The translations under genes and the position numbers were made by a program. The notes under the pieces were generated by a model. The model was given only the letters and a program-made list of their open reading frames with translations. It ran no database searches and was not told the DNA's origin. Shown piece by piece: positions 15,048-23,976 of a DNA stretch of 64,000 nucleotides. The DNA comes from Brevibacterium gallinarum. GTDB lineage: Bacteria > Actinomycetota > Actinomycetes > Actinomycetales > Brevibacteriaceae. The stretch is taken from assembly GCF_014836885.1 (NCBI RefSeq), contig NZ_JACSPY010000001.1, positions 186,001-250,000 of the forward strand, read 5' to 3'. Within the stretch, counting starts at the first letter, position 1; each line of letters starts with the position of its first letter.

Positions 15048-15656
15048 GTGAGCGATTGGAGCGCACCGGATCACCTCCCCGAGTCGGTCGCCGAGGTCTG
15101 GAACGAGGTCATCGCCGCGCATCCGAAGCCGGCGAGGATCATCGGCCCGACCTTGGAAGCGTTCTGCTACCAGGTGTCGATTCTGCGTGATGCCCAGCGC
15201 CGCATCGGCGCCGAGGGGCTGGTCGTCGCTGACGAGAAGGGCCGGCCGGTGCCACACCCGGCGCTGGGCATCGCGAAGGACGCGCAGAACGAGGTGCGGA
15301 AGTGGGGCGCGAAGTTCCAGCCGCCGGTGCCTGCTCGCCGTCGCGCCGGGCCGATGTATGACGAGACGGTCAAGTCGGTCACGAGTGCCAAGCACCTGGT
15401 CGGCAAGGACGAATATGCGGGCCCGGTCGCAGCGGTGAAGACGCTGGCGTGGCTGATCGATGAGGCGCAGCGCGCCGGGATCGAGGAGCTGCAGAAGGCG
15501 TCGTTCGGCACGATCCCCACGTATCTGAAGGCGTGCGAGGCGCTGCAGATCACGCCGGCATCGGTGCCGGTGCCAGAGAAGTCCGATGACGAAGCGAAGA
15601 GCAAGAAGAGCAAGCTCGCCGCGCTGCAGGGTGGTCTGAGTGCGTCTGGGGCTTGA
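15048..15656 (+). CDS. Terminase small subunit (P27 family)
   Basis: A 202-residue protein. GTG 15048 is used because AGGAGG overlaps the alternative GTG at 15039. The sequence has the helical P27-type layout (VAEVWNEVIAAHPKPARIIGPTLEAFCYQVSILRDAQRRI ... GIAKDAQNEVRKW, quoted as two stretches), where small terminase subunits recognise the packaging site. The C-terminus is Lys/Ser-rich. It overlaps TerL by 17 bp, as usual for this pair. Confidence 0.8.
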   Translation: MSDWSAPDHLPESVAEVWNEVIAAHPKPARIIGPTLEAFCYQVSILRDAQRRIGAEGLVVADEKGRPVPHPALGIAKDAQNEVRKWGAKFQPPVPARRRAGPMYDETVKSVTSAKHLVGKDEYAGPVAAVKTLAWLIDEAQRAGIEELQKASFGTIPTYLKACEALQITPASVPVPEKSDDEAKSKKSKLAALQGGLSASGA

Positions 15657-17298
15657 AGCTCCGCGCGTATACACGCCACCGTTACGGGAGCTGACACCGG
15701 AGACCTCGCTCGGTTACGACGTCATAGAGTTCGCTCGCGACATCCTCGAGGTCGAGCTGTTCCCGTGGCAGAAGTGGCTGCTGATCCACATGCTCGAACT
15801 GCGCACCGACGGCACGCTGCGTTTCGCAACGGTCGTGGTGCTCGTCGCCCGCCAGAACGGCAAGTCGACGCTGTCGCAGGTGCTGGCGTTGTGGTTCATG
15901 ATGCGCTGGGGCTGGCCGCTCATCCTCGGCACCGCGCAAGATCTCGACCTCGCTGAAGAGGTGTGGGAGGGTGCGGTCGAGCTGCTCGAAGAGGATGACG
16001 AGCTCAAGGAGCTCGTCGGGCAGGTGTTCCGTGTCAACGGAAAGAAGTCGCTCAAGCTCGTCAACGGGTCCCGCTACAAGGTCAAGGCCGCGAACCGGAA
16101 AGCTGGCCGCGGGCTGTCCGGCAATCTGATCTTGCTCGATGAGCTGCGTGAGCATCAGTCGTGGGACGCGTGGGGCGCTATCACCAAGACGACCATGGCG
16201 CAGACCCTCTCCCTGGTGTTGGCGCTGTCGAACGCCGGCGACGTGACGTCGATCGTGCTGCGGTATCTGCGGCTCATGGCGCACAAGGCGATCGGCGACC
16301 CGGACGGCATCTGCCGTGACGCTGAGATCCAAGGCCCGGCGCAGGTAGATGTCGATGAGCTCCTCGAAGAGGACGACGATGTCGACCTCGACGTGGAGGA
16401 CTTCGCGCAGGACGAGGACACTCTCGGACTGTTCGAGTGGTCAGCGAAGCCAGACTGCGATGTCCGAGACCGTGCCGGGTGGGCGCAGGCGAATCCGTCG
16501 ATGAATCACCCGAACGGCATCCCCGAGCGCAACATCGCCTCCGCGTGCCGGACTGATCCTGAGTGGGTGTTCCGCACCGAGGTGCTCTGCCAATGGTCCG
16601 ACGGCACGCTCGAAGGGCCGTTCCCTCCCGGATCCTGGGAGAAGGGCCTCAACGAGACCGTCGAGGACGAGGACGGAAACGTGCAGATCGCCCCCGGCAA
16701 CTCAATCGTCGGGCCAGTCAGGGCATGCATCGACATGTCAGGCGACCGCTCCATGACCTACATCGCCTTCGCCGGCTACCGAGAAGACGGACAGCCGCAG
16801 GTCGAGATCGTCGCGAAGCGCCGCGGCATCGACTGGGTCAAACCCTGGATGATGGACGACAAACGCCGAGACCGCATCGACGAGGTCACCGGCCAGAAGA
16901 ACGGCGCACCGATCTCCGACACGATCAAAGCGCTCGCCGACGATCCCGACTTCACGATCCCGGTCGTGGAATGGGCTGGTGGAGATCTCATGGCCGCGCA
17001 CGGCATCACCTCGGATGCGGTGCGTGACGAGATTGTGCGCCACAACCCGCAGCCGGTGCTCGACATCGCCGCGGCGACCGCCGTGCTCAAGCAGCTGCAG
17101 GACGGCTTCGTCATCAACCGCACCAAGTCACCGGTCGACGCATCGCCGCTGGTCGCGTTCGAGGGCGCGCTGTGGCTGCTGCTGCGGCATCGACTCGAAC
17201 CGAAGCCACCACCTCCACCGCCGAAAGCGCTCGCCGAGGCGTTGCCGTATGACATTGACGATTTCGTGACCGACGATCTGGGATCGATCGGGTTCTGA
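15640..17298 (+). CDS. Terminase large subunit
   Basis: A 552-residue packaging motor with GTG start. The ATPase domain has Walker A ARQNGKST (70-77) and Walker B LILLDE (163-168). The C-terminal nuclease domain begins near ACIDMSGDRSMTYIAFAGY (about 362) with its first catalytic Asp, and ends with the DD-containing stretch YDIDDFVTDDLGSIGF. Length is normal. Together with TerS, HNH and portal it drives DNA into procapsids. Confidence 0.92.
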   Translation: MRLGLEAPRVYTPPLRELTPETSLGYDVIEFARDILEVELFPWQKWLLIHMLELRTDGTLRFATVVVLVARQNGKSTLSQVLALWFMMRWGWPLILGTAQDLDLAEEVWEGAVELLEEDDELKELVGQVFRVNGKKSLKLVNGSRYKVKAANRKAGRGLSGNLILLDELREHQSWDAWGAITKTTMAQTLSLVLALSNAGDVTSIVLRYLRLMAHKAIGDPDGICRDAEIQGPAQVDVDELLEEDDDVDLDVEDFAQDEDTLGLFEWSAKPDCDVRDRAGWAQANPSMNHPNGIPERNIASACRTDPEWVFRTEVLCQWSDGTLEGPFPPGSWEKGLNETVEDEDGNVQIAPGNSIVGPVRACIDMSGDRSMTYIAFAGYREDGQPQVEIVAKRRGIDWVKPWMMDDKRRDRIDEVTGQKNGAPISDTIKALADDPDFTIPVVEWAGGDLMAAHGITSDAVRDEIVRHNPQPVLDIAAATAVLKQLQDGFVINRTKSPVDASPLVAFEGALWLLLRHRLEPKPPPPPPKALAEALPYDIDDFVTDDLGSIGF

Positions 17299-17318
17299 GC
17301 TGACCGGAGGGAGGTCGG

Positions 17319-18605
17319 ATGGCGTCCCTCGAAGCAGAGGCCGGCTATGCAGTGCCGGGTTTCTCGTATTGGCAGCTTGATGACGATGAGACGACCCCGG
17401 AGCTGAAGTGGCCGCTGAACGTCGCGGTCTATGACACGATGCGCCGCCAGGATGCGCAGGTGATCTCGGTGCTGCGGGCGGTGACACTGCCGATCCGTCG
17501 CACGGAGTGGCGCATCGATCAGAACGGCGCCTCGGATGAGGTGGCGCAGTTCGTGGCCGAAAACCTGAACCTGCCGTTGGCCGGGGTCGCTAGGACGGCG
17601 CCGCCGGCGCGGACGCGGGACCGGTTCTCGTGGCAGGAGCATCTGCGGTTGGCGCTGCTGATGTTGCCGTTCGGGCACTCGTTCTTCGAACAGACCTACC
17701 GCTACCAGGGTGGCCGCTACCATCTGCGGAAGCTCGGATGGCGGCCACCGCGCACTATCAAGCACATCGAAGTCGCTGCCGATGGCGGCCTGGTCGCGAT
17801 CGAGCAGGATGGTGTCGGTGCGAAACGCGCCCGGATGGGTGTAGACCGGCTCGTGGCCTATGTCAACGACCGTGAGGGCGGGAACTGGCTGGGCGCGTCA
17901 TTGCTGCGGCCGGCGTACAAATATTGGATCCTCAAGGACCGGGTGCTGCGGCTGCAGGCTCAGACTCTGGACCGCAACGGAATGGGTGTGCCGGTCTATA
18001 AGTCACCGGAGCCCCCGGAGCGTCTGCACGGCGATGAGCTCGAAGCGTGGCAGCGCAAGGAGATCGACAGCGGGCTTAAGCTCGCGAGGTCGTTCCGGTC
18101 GGGCAATCAGGCGGGCGCATCGATCGCGAACACCGCGAGTGTTGAGCTGCTGGGTGTGAAGGGCACGCTACCCGACGCAGACAAGCCGATCCGCTACTAC
18201 GACGAGCAGATCGCCCGCGCGGTGCTCGCGCACTTCCTGAACCTCGGCACAGAGACCGGGTCGTGGGCGCTGGGTTCCACGTTCGCGGAGTTTTTCACGC
18301 TTTCTCTGCAGACCGTCGCCAACCAGATTGCCGACGTCGCGACTCAGCACATCGTAGAAGACCTGGTCGACATCAACTTCGGCCCGGAGGTGCCGGCGCC
18401 GCGAGTCGTTTTCGATGAGATCGGCTCCAGGCACCCGGTCACCGCCGAAGCAATCCGGGCGCTGATCGACTGCGGTGCGCTCACCGCTGACGACGATCTC
18501 GAAACCTACATCCGCACCGTATACGGGCTGCCTGAGCTGGACCCGTCGACCGCTCGTGAACGAACGACGAAGGAGACCGAGAATGCATCGCAGACTGCCG
18601 GTTAA
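17319..18605 (+). CDS. Portal protein (DUF935/Mu gp29-like)
   Basis: A 428-residue protein, ATG 17319 behind GGAGGGAGG. It has the DUF935-type portal pattern: MRRQDAQVISVLRAVTLPIR (each protomer reading variable membrane of the ring), GHSFFEQTY, WILKDRVLRLQAQTLDRNGM, and ARAVLAHFLNLGTETGSWAL. It forms the dodecameric DNA gate at one capsid vertex. It overlaps the protease gene by 23 bp. Confidence 0.88.
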   Translation: MASLEAEAGYAVPGFSYWQLDDDETTPELKWPLNVAVYDTMRRQDAQVISVLRAVTLPIRRTEWRIDQNGASDEVAQFVAENLNLPLAGVARTAPPARTRDRFSWQEHLRLALLMLPFGHSFFEQTYRYQGGRYHLRKLGWRPPRTIKHIEVAADGGLVAIEQDGVGAKRARMGVDRLVAYVNDREGGNWLGASLLRPAYKYWILKDRVLRLQAQTLDRNGMGVPVYKSPEPPERLHGDELEAWQRKEIDSGLKLARSFRSGNQAGASIANTASVELLGVKGTLPDADKPIRYYDEQIARAVLAHFLNLGTETGSWALGSTFAEFFTLSLQTVANQIADVATQHIVEDLVDINFGPEVPAPRVVFDEIGSRHPVTAEAIRALIDCGALTADDDLETYIRTVYGLPELDPSTARERTTKETENASQTAG

Positions 18606-19833
18606 CGCCGATGTCCCTGACTGGTATGCGCTCTCTGCGCAGACCTCGAAGGGCAAGAAACGTGCCGACGTGTACCTCTACGAGGCGATCGGCGGCTGGT
18701 TCGGCGTGGATGCGCGCTCGTTCGTGGACCAGCTGCGGAACCTCGACGTCGACACGATCAACCTCTACGTCAACTCGCCCGGCGGTGACGTCTTCGACGG
18801 GATCGCGATCTACAACGCGTTGCGCCGCCACAAGGCGAAGGTCCATGCCGTCGTTGACGGAATCGCCGCCTCTGCAGCGTCGTTCATCGTCCAAGCCGCC
18901 GACACTGTCGTGATGAACCGCGGCGCGACCATGATGATCCACGACGCGTGGGGCTTCTGCCTCGGCAACGCCTCGGACATGGCAGACACCGCGTCCATGC
19001 TGAACAAAGCATCAGACTCGATCGCCGACATCTACGCGGCGCGCACCGGAGTCGATGCCGCGCAGTGGCGGGATGCGATGCGCGAAGAGAACTGGTACAC
19101 CGCCGACGAAGCGGTCACCGCGAAGCTCGCCGACCGGGTCGATGAGGATCACGACGAAGACGAAGCCGCCGCGAAGGCCAGCTTCGACCTGTCAATGTTC
19201 GCTCACGCCGGCCGCGACGCTGCGCCGGAGCCGTTCATCCCGACGAACTCACCGACAAAGGGCGCTCGCCCCGTGCCGGGTGAGACCTACAAGAACCACC
19301 TCGCCGCCGCGGTGATCGCGGCCAAACAGCCTCCGGCCGAACCGGTGGAAATCAACGAGAAAGGAGCAGACTCCATGTCGGACACACTGCTGCAGGAGAT
19401 CGGCAACCGGCTCGGAATCCCGGCCGGCACCGACCTGACCGAAGAGACCGCGCTCGCCGCACTCGACGAAGCGCTCAAGGAGCGCGCCGACGACCAGCCG
19501 GCCGCATCGATCCCGGACGGAACCGTCCTGCTCGACTCCGCCGAGCATGACCGGTTGCGCCGCGAATCTGGAGAGCTCGCCGCGATCCGGCAGGCACGCG
19601 AGGTCGAAGCGCGCGAACAGCGCGTCGATGCCGCGATCGCGGACGGCAAGATCCCGCCAGCTCGCCGCGATCACTGGCTCGCCCAGCTCGCCGCCGATGC
19701 CGGCGCCGCCGATGTCCTCGACGCGCTCGCCCCAGGCACGATCCCGACGACCCCGGCAGGGTTCACCGGCGGGATCGACGAGTCAACGGATGAAGACCTG
19801 ACCTACGCCAAGCTCTACACGAAGGAGGCCTGA
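18583..19833 (+). CDS. Head maturation protease, ClpP type, with scaffold-like C-terminus
   Basis: A 416-residue protein, ATG 18583 with AAGGAG upstream. Residues 1-200 are an S14 ClpP fold with NSPGGDVFDG (65-73), the nucleophile Ser97 in GIAASAASF, and His120 in MMIHDAWG. Residues 265-416 form a Glu/Ala-rich helical scaffold region that also has its own start at 19375. The enzyme cleaves scaffold during capsid maturation. Protease and nested scaffold in one frame recall lambda C/Nu3. Confidence 0.9.
   Translation: MHRRLPVNADVPDWYALSAQTSKGKKRADVYLYEAIGGWFGVDARSFVDQLRNLDVDTINLYVNSPGGDVFDGIAIYNALRRHKAKVHAVVDGIAASAASFIVQAADTVVMNRGATMMIHDAWGFCLGNASDMADTASMLNKASDSIADIYAARTGVDAAQWRDAMREENWYTADEAVTAKLADRVDEDHDEDEAAAKASFDLSMFAHAGRDAAPEPFIPTNSPTKGARPVPGETYKNHLAAAVIAAKQPPAEPVEINEKGADSMSDTLLQEIGNRLGIPAGTDLTEETALAALDEALKERADDQPAASIPDGTVLLDSAEHDRLRRESGELAAIRQAREVEAREQRVDAAIADGKIPPARRDHWLAQLAADAGAADVLDALAPGTIPTTPAGFTGGIDESTDEDLTYAKLYTKEA
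19375..19833 (+). CDS. Nested scaffold protein from an internal in-frame start
   Basis: ATG 19375 (MSDTLLQEIGNRLGIPAGTD) lies in frame within the protease gene and is preceded by GAGAAAGGAG at 8-nt spacing, an unusually good ribosome-binding site for an internal position. The 152-residue product is helical, acidic and rich in Ala and Glu, as scaffolds are. Independent translation would supply excess scaffold without protease. No other scaffold gene lies before the capsid gene. Confidence 0.6.
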   Translation: MSDTLLQEIGNRLGIPAGTDLTEETALAALDEALKERADDQPAASIPDGTVLLDSAEHDRLRRESGELAAIRQAREVEAREQRVDAAIADGKIPPARRDHWLAQLAADAGAADVLDALAPGTIPTTPAGFTGGIDESTDEDLTYAKLYTKEA

Positions 19834-19835
19834 CC

Positions 19836-20195
19836 ATGGCCGCGAACTATCTGCCCCTCTACCGGCCCGGCCACACGGTGACTTTCTCGGTCACCGAAGC
19901 GGTCAAGGCCGGGAACTTCTGCGAGCTCGGCGGCACCGACTGGTCCGTCAAGCCCGCAACCGGCACCGGAGCTGTCATCGGACAGGCCGGCCATGACGCC
20001 GAGATCGGTGACCGTGTCACCGTCGAAATCGGCAAGCCCATCCATGAAGCGAAGGCGTCCGGAGCTGTCACCCGCGGTGACAGCCTCAAGGTCGCTGGCG
20101 CCGATACCGTCGCGAAAAACGACACCGGAACCGTCCACGGCATCGCGCTCGCCTCTGCCGATGCGGGCGAGCTGGTGCCGTTTATCCAGGTCTGA
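19836..20195 (+). CDS. Capsid decoration protein (DUF2190-like)
   Basis: A 119-residue protein, ATG 19836 immediately after the protease stop, with AAGGAGG upstream. The sequence is beta-rich (GHTVTFSVTEAVKAGNFCEL ... GAVTRGDSLKVAGADTVAKN) and matches the DUF2190/gpD-like head-stabilising family. Its position between scaffold and major capsid protein is the normal one. Confidence 0.8.
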   Translation: MAANYLPLYRPGHTVTFSVTEAVKAGNFCELGGTDWSVKPATGTGAVIGQAGHDAEIGDRVTVEIGKPIHEAKASGAVTRGDSLKVAGADTVAKNDTGTVHGIALASADAGELVPFIQV

Positions 20196-20210
20196 GAAAG
20201 GACATCTGCC

Positions 20211-21125
20211 ATGACGAGAACGTATCCGCTGACTCCGAATCAGCTTTCGGAGGCGACAGCGAATGAGGTGCTGACGTTCATCAAGTCGCCGACGCTGCTG
20301 GCGCGGCGGCTGGGTGAGATCCTGACCGCGCAGCAGTTCCTCGGGCTGTTCCTGCTGCAGGGTCGGTACACGCTGCAGGGCGGCGCGATCGCGGTGCCGA
20401 AGAACGAGAAGATCCGCACGGACCGACGGGCCGCGACGGTTGCGCCGGGTGCTGAGTATCAGCTGACGACACTCTCGCGCGAAGAGTACGAGATCTACAC
20501 CGCCTCGAAGGAGGGCATCGCGACTGAGATCACCGATGAGGAGGTCGGCCGGTCAGCCAGGCAGCCGCTCGATGATGCGATGCAGTTCTTCCAGACGGAG
20601 CTGACTTTCGAGTCCGATGAGATGGCGATTGGTGTCATCCAGTCGTCTGTGTCGCAAACGATGGCCGCGGGTGCTACGTGGTCGAACGGCAAGCAGGTGC
20701 TGCGTGACGCGCTGCGGGTGCGGGCGAAGATCCGGGCGCTCAAGCTCGGTTACTCGATCGACACCGTGGTGCTCAACGGTGAACAGTACGCCGAGGTCAT
20801 CCCGGACCTGCTCGACGTGCTGCCGGACTCTGACCGGACTGCGCTCACCGGCGACTTCCCGACCATCGGCGGCTTCACCTGGGTGGCGGCTGACGATGAC
20901 GGCTTCACCGATCCGCTGTTCGCGGACCGGAAGCGCCTCGGCGGTATCGCCCGGGAGAAGATCCCGTCGCCGGAGTACCGGCCGGTCGGCGGCGACACCG
21001 GTGTCGAGATCGCCTCGATCCGTGACGTGAAGGCGGACAAGACCCGCATTCAGGCGCGCAACGCCCATGTGCCGATCGTGACGAACCCGCTGGCCGGGAT
21101 CACGGTGACCGGAACGGGGGCGTGA
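20211..21125 (+). CDS. Major capsid protein (HK97 fold)
   Basis: A 304-residue protein, ATG 20211 with AAAGGA upstream. Position, length and pattern fit an E-type or HK97-fold capsid protein: a helical N-arm, PKNEKIRTDRRAATVAPGAE (E-loop region), a long spine helix near 120-180, then the A-domain YSIDTVVLNGEQYAEVI and a C-terminal strand end. No delta domain is needed because a separate scaffold is encoded. Confidence 0.85.
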   Translation: MTRTYPLTPNQLSEATANEVLTFIKSPTLLARRLGEILTAQQFLGLFLLQGRYTLQGGAIAVPKNEKIRTDRRAATVAPGAEYQLTTLSREEYEIYTASKEGIATEITDEEVGRSARQPLDDAMQFFQTELTFESDEMAIGVIQSSVSQTMAAGATWSNGKQVLRDALRVRAKIRALKLGYSIDTVVLNGEQYAEVIPDLLDVLPDSDRTALTGDFPTIGGFTWVAADDDGFTDPLFADRKRLGGIAREKIPSPEYRPVGGDTGVEIASIRDVKADKTRIQARNAHVPIVTNPLAGITVTGTGA

Positions 21126-21130
21126 TCATC

Positions 21131-21430
21131 GTGGCTGATGTGCATGTGGTGCTCGCGAAGTTCGCGAAGGTCTCCGTCGGTCCTGCCAGCGGCAATCAGG
21201 TGGCTCGGATCCTCCGGGCTGGTGAAGTTGTGCCGCAGGGTGTGCCCGAGGGTGACCTCGACCGCCTGGTCAAGCGCAAGATCATCCGCAAGCTGACTGC
21301 AGCGCAGGCGAAGAAGCTTGTCGGTGAGAAGCAGGAGCCCGCGACCGAGCCGGAGTCGGCTGGTGAGCAGTCGTCCGGCGAGTCGTCCGGCGAGTCGGAC
21401 GGTGACGGCAAGGCCGATCGCAAGAAGTGA
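21131..21430 (+). CDS. Small head protein, hypothetical
   Basis: A product of about 99 residues. GTG 21131 has GGGGGC at 10-nt spacing; the upstream GTG 21122 overlaps the capsid stop. The first 65 residues are a compact basic domain (VPEGDLDRLVKRKIIRKLTAAQAKKLV). The tail is Glu/Ser/Gly-rich. Similar small proteins lie between capsid and connector genes in many siphophages. Function is unknown. Confidence 0.6.
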   Translation: MADVHVVLAKFAKVSVGPASGNQVARILRAGEVVPQGVPEGDLDRLVKRKIIRKLTAAQAKKLVGEKQEPATEPESAGEQSSGESSGESDGDGKADRKK

Positions 21431-21447
21431 CTGAGGGGGCGGGCGCT

Positions 21448-21873
21448 ATGGAGCATCTGGCGACTGTGGAGCAGATCGCCGCGGCGTGGCGTCCGCTCTC
21501 CGAGGTCGAGAAGAATCGCGCCGACTACTACCTCGGCCGGGCGTCCCGGCTGGTGCGTCGCACCTACCCGGACGTTGATGAGCGGATCGCCGATCCTGGC
21601 GACCGTCTGACTGCGGATGACGTCGCCGATGTGGTGGTCGCGCTCGTGATGTCGATCGTGCCGAAGCCCGTGGCTGGTGCGCGGTCGTGGCAGCAGCAGG
21701 CCGGCCCGTTCTCGGAGTCGGTGACGCTGCCGGCGTCGTCGGCGGATCTGCCGATGACGTTCGAACAGTGGATGCGTGATGTGTTCGCCGTCGATGCGCA
21801 TGCGAAGCACGGTCCGGCGTTCGCGTTCCCGCCGGCGCCGGCGTTCGACCGTCTGTTCGGCTGGGAGGGCTGA
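21448..21873 (+). CDS. Head-tail connector, Gp15/Gp19-type
   Basis: A 141-residue protein, ATG 21448 with GAGGGGG upstream; GTG 21427 is an alternative. The helical N-terminus MEHLATVEQIAAAWRPLSEV and SRLVRRTYPDVDERI match adaptor-type (Gp15/Gp19/Gp42) connectors. A C-terminal tail (AFAFPPAPAFDRLFGWEG) ends the protein. It should sit below the portal ring. Confidence 0.75.
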   Translation: MEHLATVEQIAAAWRPLSEVEKNRADYYLGRASRLVRRTYPDVDERIADPGDRLTADDVADVVVALVMSIVPKPVAGARSWQQQAGPFSESVTLPASSADLPMTFEQWMRDVFAVDAHAKHGPAFAFPPAPAFDRLFGWEG

Positions 21874-21876
21874 ACC

Positions 21877-22218
21877 GTGCGTTTCGGTGATCCAGTGTCT
21901 GTGGTGCGGGTGCGTGCTGGTGGTGTCGATCGGTGGGGTGACCGGCTGCCGGAAACGACGACGAGGATCGATGGCTGCTCGATCGCGCCGACGCAGTCCG
22001 ATGAGGATTCCGAGTTTCGGCATTCGGTAACGACCGGATTCTCGATCAGTGTGCCGGCCGGCACCGATGTGCGGCATACCGACGAGTTCCGGCTCCCGGC
22101 CCCGTATTCCGACGGGGTGGAGAACTGGCACGTCGTTGGCGAGATCGCTGATTGGCGGAACCCTTTCACCGGGTGGTCGCCAGGCGCGATCGTCACCGTG
22201 AAACGGAGGTCGGGATGA
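21877..22218 (+). CDS. Head-closure (stopper-like) protein
   Basis: A 113-residue protein, GTG 21877 behind GGGAGGG. It is all-beta, with tracts such as DPVSVVRVRAGGVDRWGDRL and WSPGAIVTVKRRSG typical of small SH3-like stopper proteins. It is placed second in the connector cassette and overlaps the next gene by ATGA. The assignment rests on order and fold impression. Confidence 0.65.
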   Translation: MRFGDPVSVVRVRAGGVDRWGDRLPETTTRIDGCSIAPTQSDEDSEFRHSVTTGFSISVPAGTDVRHTDEFRLPAPYSDGVENWHVVGEIADWRNPFTGWSPGAIVTVKRRSG

Positions 22219-22523
22219 GGTACGTGCCGGATCGGCGTGGGCTGCGTGAGCTCGGCAACTCGAAGGAGATGTCGAAGCTCTGCCAGCGAGCTGCCGAGCA
22301 TGGTCGGCAGTGGGCGCTGCGCGTTCCTCTTGACGGGCCTTCACGGCTAGTTGGCGAGTATCGGGCCGGCTTCCGCGTCGAACCAGACACGGTCACGGTC
22401 CGCGGCGAACCGCGTGCCGGTGCGCTGCTGATCAACGACTCCGCCGTCGAGCGGATCTTCGGCACCCGCAACCGCACTCTGTATCGGGCGATCGCCCAGA
22501 TCGAAGGAGCGAAGATCACATGA
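22215..22523 (+). CDS. HK97 gp10-like head-tail joining protein
   Basis: A 102-residue protein, ATG 22215 (ATGA overlap), beginning MRYVPDRRGLRELGNSKEM. The helix-then-strand pattern and its position between stopper and tail terminator fit gp10-type minor proteins, which attach to the tail completion complex. It is coupled to the following gene by another ATGA overlap. Confidence 0.7.
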   Translation: MRYVPDRRGLRELGNSKEMSKLCQRAAEHGRQWALRVPLDGPSRLVGEYRAGFRVEPDTVTVRGEPRAGALLINDSAVERIFGTRNRTLYRAIAQIEGAKIT

Positions 22524-22894
22524 TCCACCCTGACGTTGAGCGGGCGCTCGCCGAGCTCACGGAGCAGCTCGTGCCGACTGAGCAGGTGGTCACGCGGTTG
22601 CAGCCCGGCTTCGAGCAGGGTGCGATGCCGGTGGTGCTGATCACCGCTGAGATCCCGGGTCCGGACGTGTTGTCGACCGTGCAGGCCGAGTTTGAGGTCT
22701 ACCACTCCAGACGTTCGGATGCCCGCGATCTCACGACCGTGCTGATCTCGCATCTGTGCGACCAAGCTCACTCCACGTCGCATGGGCTGCTGGACATGGT
22801 GAGGATCCGGCAGAAGCCGCGGGAGCTGCCCTACCAGCTGTCCGGTGTCGAGCGGTTCATTTTCACCGTTGACGTCGACACTCGCCCTGTCTGA
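22520..22894 (+). CDS. Tail terminator protein
   Basis: A 124-residue protein, ATG 22520. The alpha/beta pattern (PMVVLITAEI-like strand, then STVQAEFEVYHSRRSDARDL, HGLLDMVRIRQKPRELPYQL) matches tail-terminator or gpU-like proteins that cap the tail tube and dock it to the head. It is last of the connector cassette and is followed by a strong terminator. Confidence 0.7.
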   Translation: MIHPDVERALAELTEQLVPTEQVVTRLQPGFEQGAMPVVLITAEIPGPDVLSTVQAEFEVYHSRRSDARDLTTVLISHLCDQAHSTSHGLLDMVRIRQKPRELPYQLSGVERFIFTVDVDTRPV

Positions 22895-22915
22895 TATCCG
22901 CTCACTGATCTCTGA

Positions 22916-22944
22916 CGCACCCGAAGGGTTCGGGTGCGTTTCTT
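22916..22944 (+). terminator. Intrinsic terminator between connector and tail-tube genes
   Basis: CGCACCCGAA and TTCGGGTGCG form a perfect 10-bp stem with a 3-nt loop, followed by TTTCTT. It lies only 23 nt before the start of the tail-tube gene. It probably sets head/tail transcript ratios by partial termination, because no obvious new promoter follows. Confidence 0.75.
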
Positions 22945-22966
22945 GTTCCCGAGAAAGGAATGACCG

Positions 22967-23641
22967 ATGACCACGATGCAGGAGCTCAAGGCCAAGGCCG
23001 ATAACTCCGATCTGATCCGCAAGGTACAAAACATCTCGATCTGGCTCGCAGCTGAGGATGCGCCCGAGGTCGAAAAGCTCGTCGGCGCCGACGGGCAGCT
23101 GATTCCGCTGCCTGAGGAGTATCAGCCGCTGGGCATGATCACCAAGGATGACGGGGTGACGTTCTCGTCCGAGTTCGACTCCGAGGGTGTCGAGGCGCAC
23201 GGCTATCTGTCTGAGGTGCGCGAGGATCCTACCAGTCAGGAGCGGACGTTCCAGGTCAACGCGCTGGAGTCGAACCGCATCACGTTGCAGGAAGCGCACG
23301 GCATCGACCTGTCGACCGTTTCGCTCGATGCCGACGGCAACCTCGTGTTCGATGAGCCCGAGATCCCGATCCGGCAGTTCGGGCGGATCGTGGCGATCGG
23401 TTCTGACGGTGCTGGCGTCGGGGAGTACTTCATGGGTCGGTGGTATCCGCGCGTGAAGGTCAACTCGATCGATGATCTCGTGTGGTCGATGACCGATCCG
23501 CTGTCTTACAACCTCACCTACAAGGCGTTCCCGGACCCGCAGCTGGGTATCTCGGTGCGTCACCTGTGGGCCGGCGCCGGCTTCAAGGCCTCTGCTGAGC
23601 GCGCCGGCTTCAAGCTCGCCGCCTCAAGCCCTGGCGAGTGA
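22967..23641 (+). CDS. Major tail (tube) protein
   Basis: A 224-residue protein, ATG 22967 with AAAGGA upstream. Size, place before the frameshifted chaperone pair, and beta-sandwich pattern (GVTFSSEFDSEGVEAHGYLS, ERTFQVNALESNRITLQEAH, YNLTYKAFPDPQLGISVRHLW in parts) mark the tube protein that polymerises around the tape measure. Confidence 0.8.
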   Translation: MTTMQELKAKADNSDLIRKVQNISIWLAAEDAPEVEKLVGADGQLIPLPEEYQPLGMITKDDGVTFSSEFDSEGVEAHGYLSEVREDPTSQERTFQVNALESNRITLQEAHGIDLSTVSLDADGNLVFDEPEIPIRQFGRIVAIGSDGAGVGEYFMGRWYPRVKVNSIDDLVWSMTDPLSYNLTYKAFPDPQLGISVRHLWAGAGFKASAERAGFKLAASSPGE

Positions 23642-23731
23642 CCCCTCTGACCGGGGGCCGGCGTGGCGCGGGGTGCGCGCCGGTCTCCGCTGCTCTCACT
23701 CACACTCCGCGCCACGAAGGAGGTCAGCACG

Positions 23732-23950
23732 ATGGCTGAGAAGAAGAACGAGCCGAAGAACGACAGCGCAGAGAAGAAGACCGAGCAGCCGGAACCGGCT
23801 CCTGCAGTTCAGCCGGCCGCGCCGGCCGTGGCGAAGCAGCCGGAGCCGGTCAAGGCGACGACGCTCGTGCTCGGCGACTACGAGATCACCACGACTCACC
23901 CGGGCGAGATCGCATCTCTGCGCGCCCAGGGCTACCAGGTCAAGAAGTAA
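23732..23950 (+). CDS. Small Lys/Pro/Ala-rich tail-region protein
   Basis: This 72-residue protein starts at ATG 23732, with AAGGAGG upstream. The N-terminal 45 residues are low complexity (Lys, Glu, Pro, Ala). The C-terminal 28 residues form a small domain (TTLVLGDYEITTTHPGEIAS) resembling short head- or tail-associated proteins seen next to tube genes. Function is unknown. Confidence 0.6.
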   Translation: MAEKKNEPKNDSAEKKTEQPEPAPAVQPAAPAVAKQPEPVKATTLVLGDYEITTTHPGEIASLRAQGYQVKK

Positions 23951-23976
23951 CCCGACTCAAGGAAGGACACCCCGCA

